Of a stretch of 19,738 nucleotides of DNA, positions 1 to 6,670 are shown one piece after another. Each line of letters starts with the position of its first letter. Within the stretch, counting starts at the first letter, position 1. The notes beneath the pieces were generated by a model. It made no database searches, was not told the origin of the DNA, and worked only from the letters and a program-made list of their open reading frames with translations. Origin of the DNA: DASQUK01 sp046723645 (GTDB lineage Bacteria; Actinomycetota; Acidimicrobiia; Acidimicrobiales; VFJN01); contig JBKOUY010000073.1 of NCBI GenBank assembly GCA_046723645.1, positions 1 through 19,738 on the forward strand, given 5' to 3'. Made by a program: the position numbers and the translations under genes.

Positions 1-68
1 CTCTTTATTGCCGGCCATCGCATCGCCGCCGCGCCTACGAGGCCCGGCGCTACGGACACGCGACCGGC

Positions 69-545
69 TTGACGCGGGAAATACGTGTAAATACACTCAC
101 CTTTGGTGCCGGACCGGTCGAGACAACTTGCATATGCACGACGCTGCGGATGGCATCGCGGTCTACCAGCCGGCTCTACGACAACGTCCTGTCAGGCGCA
201 GGACTGCGAGCCAGCAGTTTCGCCATCCTGTCGGTGCTGGCTGCCGAGGCCCCGCTGTCCATCGGTGAGTTGGCCGGGCGATTGACGATGGATCGCACGA
301 CCTGCACCCGCGAGGTGGCGCCGTTGGTCAGCTCGGGACTCGTTGAGGTCACCGCCGGTTCCGACCGTCGTCGTCGACTCGTGCAACTCACAAGTCTCGG
401 CAAGCGCAAGCGCTTGGAGGCTCGGTCCAGGTGGGAGCGCGCGCAGCAGATGCTCGCAGCCCAATTCGGCGACGAAGACGTTCATGACCTCCTCGCCCGG
501 CTGCGCCGACTGCTGGCAAGCAGCGAACAGCTGATCTCTGGCTAG
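69..545 (+). CDS. MarR-family transcriptional regulator
   Basis: Predicted cytoplasmic winged-helix DNA-binding repressor or activator of 158 residues, a normal MarR length. Visible order: an N-terminal dimerisation helix (about 21-45, with ASRSTSRLYD), the recognition region LSIGELAGRLTMDRTTCTREV (about 64-84), and the wing GSDRRRRLVQLTSLGKRK (about 97-114), then C-terminal helices. The proposed start is TTG; the next in-frame ATG (150) would remove the CICTTLR segment that MarR relatives usually keep, so TTG is preferred but not secure. A perfect inverted repeat GTGTA-AA-TACAC (85-96) lies inside this proposed 5' end, which would be natural for an operator and argues that the true start could be downstream. 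Its target is unknown; the next genes are on the same strand. Positions 1-72 also leave open a short frame ending in TGA that may be the tail of a gene outside the window. Confidence 0.85.
   Translation: MTREIRVNTLTFGAGPVETTCICTTLRMASRSTSRLYDNVLSGAGLRASSFAILSVLAAEAPLSIGELAGRLTMDRTTCTREVAPLVSSGLVEVTAGSDRRRRLVQLTSLGKRKRLEARSRWERAQQMLAAQFGDEDVHDLLARLRRLLASSEQLISG
85..96. promoter_or_regulatory. Perfect inverted repeat, possible MarR operator
   Basis: GTGTA-AA-TACAC is a perfect 5-bp inverted repeat with a 2-bp centre, A/T-rich in a GC-rich surrounding. MarR proteins commonly bind short palindromes near their own promoter, so autoregulation is a reasonable inference. It lies inside the coding region if the TTG at 69 is the start. 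Confidence 0.35.
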
Positions 546-590
546 ACCGCCGGGAGACGGCAGCTCATACCCAGACAAGGGGGAGTAACC

Positions 591-739
591 ATGCGCAAAA
601 TTATCAATTCCGCCTTCATGTCGTCGACGGCGTCACCGCTGACCCGGGATCCTGGGCGATCTTCGACCCTGACTCACACAGCAACCGCATGAAACAAACC
701 ACCCTCCGAACGGAGCGCACAGATGAGCGAACTGCTTGA
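591..739 (+). pseudogene. Truncated, frameshifted RibD C-terminal/DHFR-like protein (N-terminal stub)
   Basis: An ATG at 591 follows a purine-rich stretch (GGGGGAGTAACC) and starts MRKIINSAFMS, the typical opening of RibD-C/dihydrofolate-reductase-like proteins (usually M-R-K-I-x-x-S-x-x-S-L-D-G-V). After residue 11 the frame is lost. A one-base shift at about 623-626 restores DGVTADPGSWAIFDPDSH, which is how the family continues. The restored frame runs into the next gene and stops at 739, after roughly 50 residues, where about 200 are expected. So this is a 5' remnant with both a probable one-base deletion and loss of the 3' part. An intact but distinct relative lies at 3562-4287. The frameshift could be a sequencing error; the truncation could not. 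Confidence 0.65.
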
Positions 740-1439
740 GAGCGCCGTTACCGCGCACGGCGGATTGGACCGCTGGAGCAAGATCAAGTCGATCACCGTC
801 GAGGCCTCCATTACCGGAGCCGTGTGGCCTGTCAAGGGCCAAGCTGACGTGCTCAAGCAGGTGCGGTTCGAAGTTGACACCACGCGGGAGCTGTTGACCA
901 TGGAGTATGTGGGCCACGACAGAGTGTCAGTCTTTGAACCCAACCGAGTCGTCGTACAAACCCGCGGCGGCGAAGTCATCGACGCCCGCGACGATCCCGA
1001 GAAGTCCTTTGAAGGCCACCAGTTCGAGACCCCATGGGACGACCTTCAGCTTGCCTACTTCACCGGGGAGGCACTGTGGACCTATCTAAACACCCCGTTC
1101 CTCTACACGTGGCCCGGCTTTGTCACAGATGAGATCACGCCAATTGAAGTTGGCGGAGAAACATGGCGTCGGCTTGAGGTCACCTTCCCAGAGGACATCA
1201 AGAGCCACACCCGCAAGCAGAAATTCTGCTTCGGCCCCGACGGCCTCCTTCGCCGCCATGACTTCACCATCGACGTCATAGCCGGGGCGCCCGCCGAACT
1301 CTACGCCACCGACTACCGCGACGTCGGCGGCATCATCATCCCCACGAAGCGACGCGCCTATGCATCCCAAGGCGACGACGATCCCAAGTCGGCACCGCTG
1401 TTGGTCGCCATCGACATGGGAGACATCACCATCCAATGA
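723..1439 (+). CDS. Uncharacterised protein with AHGGLDRW N-terminus
   Basis: A 238-residue protein with no signal peptide or membrane segment. It starts SELLESAVTAHGGLDRW, an opening I recognise from a widespread but unnamed bacterial family (A-H-G-G-x-x-x-W), followed by alternating strand-rich sequence ending IIIPTKRRAYA...LVAIDMGDITI. The many regular beta strands recall lipocalin- or LolA-like lipid-binding folds, but this is inference from pattern only. The start ATG has a weak GGAG-containing leader (CGGAGCGCACAG) and lies over the end of the decayed DHFR-like stub, so its original promoter may have been displaced. Function unknown; the upstream MarR-type gene is the only same-strand regulator nearby. 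Confidence 0.75.
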   Translation: MSELLESAVTAHGGLDRWSKIKSITVEASITGAVWPVKGQADVLKQVRFEVDTTRELLTMEYVGHDRVSVFEPNRVVVQTRGGEVIDARDDPEKSFEGHQFETPWDDLQLAYFTGEALWTYLNTPFLYTWPGFVTDEITPIEVGGETWRRLEVTFPEDIKSHTRKQKFCFGPDGLLRRHDFTIDVIAGAPAELYATDYRDVGGIIIPTKRRAYASQGDDDPKSAPLLVAIDMGDITIQ

Positions 1440-1534
1440 GCCCACAGCTGGCAACTGATATGCCCCCACAACACGGTCCGGCGATGAGACCGTTGCACTC
1501 GGTCCACGCCCCCACACGCCGGCTCTCGACAGCA

Positions 1535-1721
1535 CGACCGGCGCTTCACCCGCACCAACCGCACCACTACGCCCAACGCCGGCAGTCCGGGCTCAGGCGG
1601 CGGGCAGCGCTGTGGGCGACCGTGCGGGTGGGGCGTCTGGCCCGACCGGTCGCCCAGATCGCTGCGGGCCCGGGGTGTGTCGTGGCACACGGTGATCGCC
1701 GCGGTGCCGGATGGCGCGTAG
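1535..1721 (+). pseudogene. ISL3-family transposase relic (N-terminal region, frameshifted)
   Basis: Three consecutive pieces in different frames read like the N-terminal part of ISL3-family transposases. First DRRFTRTNRTT (from 1535), matching the zinc-finger-proximal segment; then GLRRRAALWATVRVGRLARPVAQIA, the helix-turn-helix region; then GVSWHTVIAAV, its continuation, ending at a TAG at 1719-1721. At least two indels separate the pieces, and the DDE catalytic part is absent. No terminal inverted repeats were found. It occupies most of the 335-bp gap between the neighbouring genes and marks an old insertion that has decayed. The rest of the gap shows nothing recognisable. Confidence 0.65.
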
Positions 1722-1774
1722 TCCCGGCCCAGATAACCGTTGCGTGTGGCGGCAACGCTGATGTGTGAGGGGTC

Positions 1775-2386
1775 ATGAACGACGACGCCGAGCACTCGGC
1801 GTTGCTGTTGGCGTTGACGACCGAGCACTTCGTACTCCAGTCGGCTGCGAGCACGATCGCCTCCGAAAGCGCGACGCGGGCCACGCTGTACGTGATGTCC
1901 TTGTCCAGCTCGCTTGTCGCGATGGGGTTCGCGGCGCAGTCGGAGACGGCGTTTGTGCCGCTAGCCGCCGGTGCTATCCCGACCGTGTTCCTGCTCGGCG
2001 TCTTCACGGTCGTGCGGCTCATCGAGACCGGTGCGCAGAACATGGTTTTCTTGCGTCGGATGGTGCGGATCCGTCGCTATTACCGTGACCTCACACCCGA
2101 GGCTGCCACCTATTTCGGCATTCCCGGAACAAGCGAGACTGACGAGGTACTCGCCGAGCTCGGCGTCGGTGTTAGCGGGCGGCTCGCTCCGTACTTCACC
2201 CTTGCGATGATGGTCGCCACGATCAATGGCATCGTCGGAGGCAGCGGGATTGCTCTACTCGTCGTGGCAATCCTTGGCACCGGGTGGATCGTCGCGGCCA
2301 TACTGCTCGGCCTCGCGATGTTCGCCGCAACCATCGCCGCCTGCCGGACCTACCAGCAGCGAACCTGGCACGCCGGCGACTGGTGA
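1775..2386 (+). CDS. Small integral membrane protein, unknown function
   Basis: A 203-residue protein with about four hydrophobic segments: roughly residues 36-58, 62-85, 137-160 and 163-190, in two pairs separated by a charged cytoplasmic-looking loop (RRMVRIRRYYRDLTPEAATYF). The N-terminus has an ALLLALTTEHFVLQSA helix that I associate with a recurrent but unnamed actinobacterial family. The ATG has a plausible ribosome site (GAGGGG four bases upstream). It ends QQRTWHAGDW, with no sorting or lipobox motif. No partner gene is adjacent: the ISL3 relic lies upstream and a gene-poor stretch downstream. Expression as a single gene is likely, but nothing in the sequence tells its role. Confidence 0.7.
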   Translation: MNDDAEHSALLLALTTEHFVLQSAASTIASESATRATLYVMSLSSSLVAMGFAAQSETAFVPLAAGAIPTVFLLGVFTVVRLIETGAQNMVFLRRMVRIRRYYRDLTPEAATYFGIPGTSETDEVLAELGVGVSGRLAPYFTLAMMVATINGIVGGSGIALLVVAILGTGWIVAAILLGLAMFAATIAACRTYQQRTWHAGDW

Positions 2387-2834
2387 CTGGTTGCCGCCAG
2401 CGGGACAGACAGCGGGTCGGCGCTGGTCGGAAGCTAGCTGTAGAGCTGCTGACGTAAACCGGCGTGCCGGCCTCCACCCCAGCTGATAGCGCGAAGGGCC
2501 AGTTTGAGGCGGGTCGTTTGGATTATCCAGCATGCCCCGTTCGGGCCGAGGAACCCGTTCACCCGGGTGCTCTCGTGAGCCAGCCTGGGGCGACGCGGGC
2601 GTCGCTCACAAGGCGCGGCACGCCGTTCCTCCCGTGCGACGCTGGCTGCGACAGCCCCACAGAGGAGCTTCCTCGTTTCCGTGAACGTGAATCGTTCCCG
2701 GGTCAGTGACTGCTCTCGCTTCTGACGCTGTCCTGATGATGGGTATGTGAGGCGGCGGCGCACGAATGGCGCAGACTGTGGCCGGCTACGCCTCGCCTCT
2801 GACCAGGTACTCCGGCGAAAGAAAGGAGGGGAGG
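2387..2834. other. Gene-poor stretch with a short ABC-ATPase-like scrap
   Basis: No convincing gene. On the minus strand, about 2530-2575, one frame reads RVNGFLGPNGA, the canonical start of the Walker A motif in ABC-transporter ATPases (usually followed by GKTT), but the sequence then becomes unrelated. Nothing else in the stretch supports an ABC protein, so this is at most a very small remnant. Confidence 0.3.
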
Positions 2835-3240
2835 GGCGTGCGGGACAATGTCCCATCCCCCCTCCGACACGACACTCTCACTTACCTTTGGGCGACAGGT
2901 CACCCGAGCCCTTCGAGTGAGTGGGTCGTAGCTGACGAGGACACCCAGGTTGGACAGCAGCTCCCCCTTGCGAGTGCCGTCAGCTACACCGAGCGCTTCG
3001 GTCATCGTGCCCCATTCCTGGCGGATGTCGGCGATCAGGGCAGGAATGTCCTCGACCGGCTTTCGGCGATACCGGACCGAGGCCAGCGAGCTCCGTCTCC
3101 GCCGCAGCTCTGGCGCTCTCCACCTCGGCGGTCCAGGTGGCGATGAGCGCCGGGTCGGTCCCGGGCCTCGAGTGCGTCCCGGTAGCGGTCGAGCTTCTGA
3201 TCCATCTGTGCGATCGTGCGGCGCGGTACGCGAACGCGTA
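2835..3240 (-). pseudogene. Serine recombinase relic (C-terminal region, frameshifted)
   Basis: On the minus strand three frames in series resemble the C-terminal coiled-coil and tail of large serine recombinases. Order: IAQMDQKLDRYRDALEA, then DPALIATWTAEVESARAAAE, then RRKPVEDIPALIADIRQEW...ARKGELLSNLGV-like sequence with YDPLTRRARVTCRPKVSESVVSEGG at the end. These match the R-Y-R-x-A-L-E-A-G-x-D-P-A-L pattern and the LG(V/L)-x-x-x-Y-x-P ending of the family. The catalytic resolvase domain is absent, and at least two indels separate the pieces. The tail SEGG resembles recombinase ends that read through a tRNA-type attachment site. A hairpin (2842-2854) and a sequence related to the 130-bp repeats lie over this 3' end. 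Confidence 0.65.
2842..2854. other. Short perfect hairpin at recombinase-relic 3' end
   Basis: GGGAC-AAT-GTCCC is a perfect 5-bp stem with a 3-base loop, at the 3' end of the minus-strand recombinase relic. No T-tract follows on either strand. It may be a remnant of an attachment site or a weak terminator. Confidence 0.3.
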
Positions 3241-3310
3241 CCGATCCGGAGTGGACCTAGGGGAGGTCTCGAAGCTGCGGCCTCAGGCGTGAGGGGAACT
3301 ACCGACTCCG

Positions 3311-3440
3311 AACTCGGTGGTGAACGCGAGGTGAGTGAGACCGTCGTGTCCCCCCGGACACTCGGTCCCGCATGGCGGCGGCGTCGTGCCTGGTCGCGGC
3401 GCCGCAGCGCGATCGGGCGCCATGGCTGGAGGTGAGTGAG
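3311..3440 (+). repeat. 130-bp direct repeat, copy A
   Basis: Aligned by eye, without gaps, to 4778-4907 (offset 1467) with 16 mismatches in 130 positions, about 88% identity. The most conserved part (3346-3402) contains a hairpin GTGTCC-CCCC-GGACAC (3346-3361) followed by TCGGTCCCGCA. A diverged, inverted relative of the part around the hairpin lies at about 2835-2890 over the recombinase-relic end (shared GTGAG..GTCGTGTC and GTCCCGCA). Copy A lies 122 bp before the ATG of the reductase gene. Similarity may continue weakly beyond 3440. Confidence 0.85.
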
Positions 3441-3561
3441 AAGACGCTGGCGGGACTTCCCCTCGGATTTTCTTGTCGGCGTGTGTCGAGAACGGTGGGT
3501 CGGCTCCGACCTCTGGGTACCGGCGGCCAAGGGGGCCGCCACCATGAGAGGAGCACGAACG

Positions 3562-4287
3562 ATGACCAAGGTCACCGCCCAGATGTCGGTGTCCCTCGAC
3601 GGCTTCTACACCGGACCGCGGGACACACGGGATCCCAAGGACATGAGCGGCTGGATGCAGGGGCCGGAAGCGCCCGGCTTCTTCCGGGTCACCCGCTGGG
3701 TCGTCGACGCCATGGCCTGGCGCGAGCGGCTGGGCTTCGCTGGCGGCGAGCGGTCGGTCAACTCGGAGATCATCGAGGAGACGTTCGCGGCCGCCGGTGC
3801 CTACGTCATGGGTCGGCGCATGTTCGACGCCGGCGAGGTCCCCTGGGGCGAGGAGCCGCCGTTCCACGCCCCCGTGTTCGTCCTCACCCATCGCCCCCGG
3901 GAGGTGCTCGAGCGCCAGGGTGGCACATCGTTCACCTTCGTCACCGACGGCATCGAGCGGGCCATCGAGCTGGCCCGAGACGCCGCCGGTAGCAAGGACG
4001 TGGCGGTGGCCGGCGGCGGGGAGCTCCTGCGCCAGGTGCTGGCCGCCGGGCTGCTCGACCAGCTCGAGCTGCACATCGCCCCGGTGCTGCTGGGCGACGG
4101 CCAGCGCCTGTTCGACCCCAGCCTCGGGCTCGGTGCCGGCGAGGGCATCGAGCTGGTCCCGACCCGGGTCGTCGAGGCGCCGGAGGTCACCCACATTCGC
4201 TACACCGTCAGCGGCCGGTCGAAGCTGGTGCTGGACGATCGCGGCGCCAGCGGCGATCTGGTGGGGCCAGCCCAGACGAAGCAGTGA
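3562..4287 (+). CDS. RibD C-terminal/dihydrofolate-reductase-like protein
   Basis: A 241-residue cytoplasmic protein of the RibD-C/DHFR-like superfamily, which binds NADPH and reduces pterin- or pyrimidine-type substrates; the substrate of these stand-alone members is mostly unknown. Visible motifs: MSVSLDGF (about 8-15), GAYVMGRRMFD (about 80-90), VFVLTH (about 110-115), VAVAGGGELLRQ (about 149-160) and LHIAPVLLGDGQRLF (about 170-184). The chosen ATG has AGGAG about 8 bases upstream; the in-frame ATG at 3544 is too close to its own GAGAGGAG. It is 14 bp ahead of the YciI-like gene and clearly co-transcribed. Unlike many relatives there is a 20-residue polar C-terminal tail. The gene pair is enclosed by the 130-bp repeats. 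Confidence 0.85.
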   Translation: MTKVTAQMSVSLDGFYTGPRDTRDPKDMSGWMQGPEAPGFFRVTRWVVDAMAWRERLGFAGGERSVNSEIIEETFAAAGAYVMGRRMFDAGEVPWGEEPPFHAPVFVLTHRPREVLERQGGTSFTFVTDGIERAIELARDAAGSKDVAVAGGGELLRQVLAAGLLDQLELHIAPVLLGDGQRLFDPSLGLGAGEGIELVPTRVVEAPEVTHIRYTVSGRSKLVLDDRGASGDLVGPAQTKQ

Positions 4288-4301
4288 GGAGAGGAGCGCC
4301 C

Positions 4302-4664
4302 GTGAAGTACATGCTGCTGATCTACGGCAACGAGGAAGCCTTCAGCTCGGTGGGTGCGGAGACCTTCGCCGAGATCGCGCGCGAGACCGACGCCCTCAAC
4401 CAGGAGCTGTTCGAGTCGGGTGAACTGGTCGGCGCCTACGGCGTGGCCGACCAGGTGAACGCCAAGATGGTCCGGGCCACGGCCGGGACGCCGGTTGTGA
4501 CCGACGGCCCTTACGCCGAGGCCAAGGAGTACCTGGGCAGCTTCACCATCGTCGACTGCGACAGCCTGGAGCGAGCCCTGGAGATCGCCGCCCGCAACCC
4601 GGCGGCGCGCTACTGGGGCGTCGAGGTCCGGCCCCTCATGCACGAGGCCAACGTGGGGCCGTGA
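4302..4664 (+). CDS. YciI/YCII-related (DGPF-domain) protein
   Basis: A 120-residue ferredoxin-like-fold protein of the YCII/DGPF family. The opening KYMLLIYGNEEAF and the hallmark VTDGPYAEAKEYLGSF (about 66-81) are typical, as is the ALEIAARNPAARYWGVEVRPL ending. The GTG start is chosen because the family begins M-K-Y-M-L-L-I and a GGAG lies 8 bases before it; it follows the reductase stop by 14 bp, so the two form an operon. In actinobacteria such proteins are often followed by an ECF sigma factor; here the operon instead ends and repeat copy B follows, so the usual partner is missing. Biochemical role of this subfamily is not established. Confidence 0.9.
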   Translation: MKYMLLIYGNEEAFSSVGAETFAEIARETDALNQELFESGELVGAYGVADQVNAKMVRATAGTPVVTDGPYAEAKEYLGSFTIVDCDSLERALEIAARNPAARYWGVEVRPLMHEANVGP

Positions 4665-4777
4665 CCGACTGGCGGCCCGTCCGGTGGCTGGTCCCCGACA
4701 TACGAGCTTCGATCTCGCAGCCCTCGGCGCAGGGCTACGGCGGCAGCGGGGGAGTGGTGGTGCCTCCTTAGCACTCG

Positions 4778-4907
4778 AAGTCTGTGGTGAAGGCGAGGTG
4801 AGTGCGACTGTCGTGTCCCCCCGGACACTCGGTCCCGCACGGCGGCGGCATCGTGCCTGGTCGCGGCGCTGCGGTGCGATCGGCGGTGATGGCTCGACGT
4901 GAGTGAG
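4778..4907 (+). repeat. 130-bp direct repeat, copy B
   Basis: Second copy of the repeat at 3311-3440, same orientation, with the same hairpin GTGTCC-CCCC-GGACAC (4813-4828). It starts 113 bp after the YciI-like stop and ends 124 bp before the pafA ATG. It occupies most of the 367-bp gap 4665-5031, in which I see no gene. The gap presumably also holds the pafA promoter, but no clear -10/-35 pair can be read. Confidence 0.85.
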
Positions 4908-5031
4908 TGTGTCGAGCTGGCGGTTTGACCTCGAGGCCGGCGATCGGCGGGCCAGACCGTACCGGTACCCGTCGGGACACCGGTCTTGCCTGGCCCTGAG
5001 GGAGCGCCGGCGGCGGCGGTAGGTTGCGGTG

Positions 5032-6390
5032 ATGGAGCGGCGGATCTTCGGTCTCGAGAACGAGTACGGGATCACGTTCACCCTGCGGGGGCAGCGGCGG
5101 TTGAGCCCGGACGAGGTGGCGCGCTACGTGTTCCGCCGGGTGGTGTCGTGGGGCCGGTCGAGCAACGTGTTCCTGGCCAACGGGGCTCGCCTGTACCTCG
5201 ACGTGGGCAGCCACCCCGAGTACGCCACGCCCGAGTGCGACTCGATCCTCGACCTGGTCACCCATGACAAGGCCGGTGAGCGCATCCTCGAGCAGCTCCT
5301 GGTCGCCGCGTCGCAGCAGCTGCGTGACGAGGGCATCCGGGGCAACATCTACCTGTTCAAGAACAACACCGACTCGGCGGGGAACTCGTACGGCTGCCAC
5401 GAGAACTACCTGACCTCGCGGCGCGACGACTTCGGCTACTACGCCGAGGTGCTGATCCCGTTCTTCGTGTCGCGGCAGATCTACGCCGGGGCGGGCAAGG
5501 TGCTGCAGACGGCGCGGGGTGCGATGTTCTGCATCGCCCAGCGGGCCGAGCACATCTGGGAGGGTGTGTCGTCGGCGACGACCCGCAGCCGGCCGATCAT
5601 CAACACCCGGGACGAGCCCCTCTCCGATGCCGAGCGCTACCGCCGGCTGCACGTGATCGTGGGCGACTCGAACATGAGCGACTACACGACGTTCCTCAAG
5701 GTGGGGGCGACGTCGATCCTGCTGCGGATGCTCGAGGACCCCAGGTTCGTGGTGCGGGACATGACGCTGGAGAACCCGATCCGGGCGATCCGTGAGATCA
5801 GCCACGATCCGACGATGAAGCGCCTTGTCCGGCTGGCGAACGGGCGGGAGGCCTCCGCGCTCGACATCCAGTCCGAGTACCTGGAGCGAGCGCAGCGCTA
5901 CGCCGACACCCGCGACCTCTCGCCGCTGGAGTCGCAGGCGCTGCAGATGTGGGAGCACTGCCTCACCCGGCTCGCCGACGATCCCCTGTCGCTCGACCGC
6001 GAGGTCGACTGGGTGATCAAGCACAAGCTGATCGAGTCGTACTGCGCACGGCACGAGCTGCCGCTGTCGGACCCGCGGGTGGCGCTGATCGACCTGCAGT
6101 ACCACGACATCGACCGGCGCCGGGGCCTGTTCTACAAGATGCAGGAGCGCGGGCTGGTCGAGCGGGTGACCAGCGACGAGGCGATCGACGAGGCCGTCGA
6201 GGTCCCGCCCCAGACCACCCGGGCCCGGCTCCGGGGCGAGTTCATCCGCCGGGCCAAGGAACGCAAGCGCGACTACACCGTCGACTGGGTCCACCTCAAG
6301 CTCAACGACCAGGCCCAGCGCACCGTCCTCTGCAAAGACCCCTTCCGCTCCCACGACGAACGCGTCGACCGCCTGATCGCCAGCCTGTAG
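5032..6390 (+). CDS. pafA: Pup-protein ligase PafA
   Basis: Forms the isopeptide bond between the C-terminal glutamate of Pup and lysines of target proteins, using ATP, which marks them for the mycobacterial-type proteasome in the cytoplasm. It is 452 residues, the usual length. Clear family blocks: RRIFGLENEYG (about 3-13), RLYLDVGSHPEYATPECD (about 53-70, with the expected catalytic Asp at about 57), NNTDSAGNSYGCHENYL (about 111-127), AEHIWEGVSSATTRSRPIINTRDEP and the C-terminal VDWVHLKLNDQAQRTVLCKDPF. ATG 5032 is chosen because relatives begin M-x-R-R-I-F; a GTG lies one codon upstream. No dop, pup, prcBA, ATPase or pafBC gene is in the window, so pafA is not in a Pup gene cluster here. 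Intact and probably functional. Confidence 0.97.
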   Translation: MERRIFGLENEYGITFTLRGQRRLSPDEVARYVFRRVVSWGRSSNVFLANGARLYLDVGSHPEYATPECDSILDLVTHDKAGERILEQLLVAASQQLRDEGIRGNIYLFKNNTDSAGNSYGCHENYLTSRRDDFGYYAEVLIPFFVSRQIYAGAGKVLQTARGAMFCIAQRAEHIWEGVSSATTRSRPIINTRDEPLSDAERYRRLHVIVGDSNMSDYTTFLKVGATSILLRMLEDPRFVVRDMTLENPIRAIREISHDPTMKRLVRLANGREASALDIQSEYLERAQRYADTRDLSPLESQALQMWEHCLTRLADDPLSLDREVDWVIKHKLIESYCARHELPLSDPRVALIDLQYHDIDRRRGLFYKMQERGLVERVTSDEAIDEAVEVPPQTTRARLRGEFIRRAKERKRDYTVDWVHLKLNDQAQRTVLCKDPFRSHDERVDRLIASL

Positions 6391-6670
6391 CCGCGAGCTT
6401 CCCTGATCGCCAAGGCGGCCGCCGAGTGATCCTCGGCCGGACACGCCGCGACCGCTTCAAGCACCAGCGCGACGGTGTGCGGATAGACCTGACGGAGCAC
6501 GGCGGAGACAGCGCGACGTCGAAGCGACAGGATCGTTCAAGTCCCCCCTCCACCACACAGCGGCTCGCTACTCAGGCGCGAGCCAAAATGCTGCGCCTGT
6601 TCGTAGGGCGCTTGCTGGAGGCGAACGCCACGACAAAGCGACACTCAACGCTGTCCTAGGCCACGCTGTT
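6391..6670. other. Gap after pafA, no gene seen
   Basis: 280 bp without a convincing coding region. It contains the tRNA-3'-end-like fragment described separately; no complete cloverleaf can be built around it because the sequence before it does not pair with it. Confidence 0.5.
6535..6555 (+). other. tRNA/tmRNA 3'-end-like fragment, possible attachment-site scar
   Basis: TTCAAGTCCCCCCTCCACC followed by A looks like the T-loop, 3' T-stem, acceptor strand and CCA end of a tRNA or tmRNA. The five bases before it (GATCG) cannot pair with CCCCC, and no matching 5' acceptor strand lies 70-90 bp upstream. Integrases commonly leave such 3'-end duplicates at the far border of an island. A partly similar run, TCCCCCCTCCGACAC (2856-2870), is at the recombinase-relic end. 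Confidence 0.35.

Noticed and set aside
1436..1768. A 110-residue hypothetical protein
   Set aside because: Its only meaningful part belongs to the ISL3 relic, which needs two frame changes to be read; the rest is arginine/proline-rich.
2703..3575. A single 290-residue minus-strand gene
   Set aside because: Only the middle part resembles recombinases; the ends are arginine- and proline-rich out-of-frame sequence, so it is treated as part of a frameshifted relic.
4768..6444. A 558-codon open frame on the minus strand across pafA
   Set aside because: It is exactly antisense to the unmistakable pafA gene, and its translation is low-complexity V/L/R/D-rich without domains; an effect of GC-rich codon use.
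6470..6556. A complete tRNA or tmRNA gene after pafA
   Set aside because: The T-stem and acceptor stem have no pairing partners upstream; only the 3'-end sequence is present.
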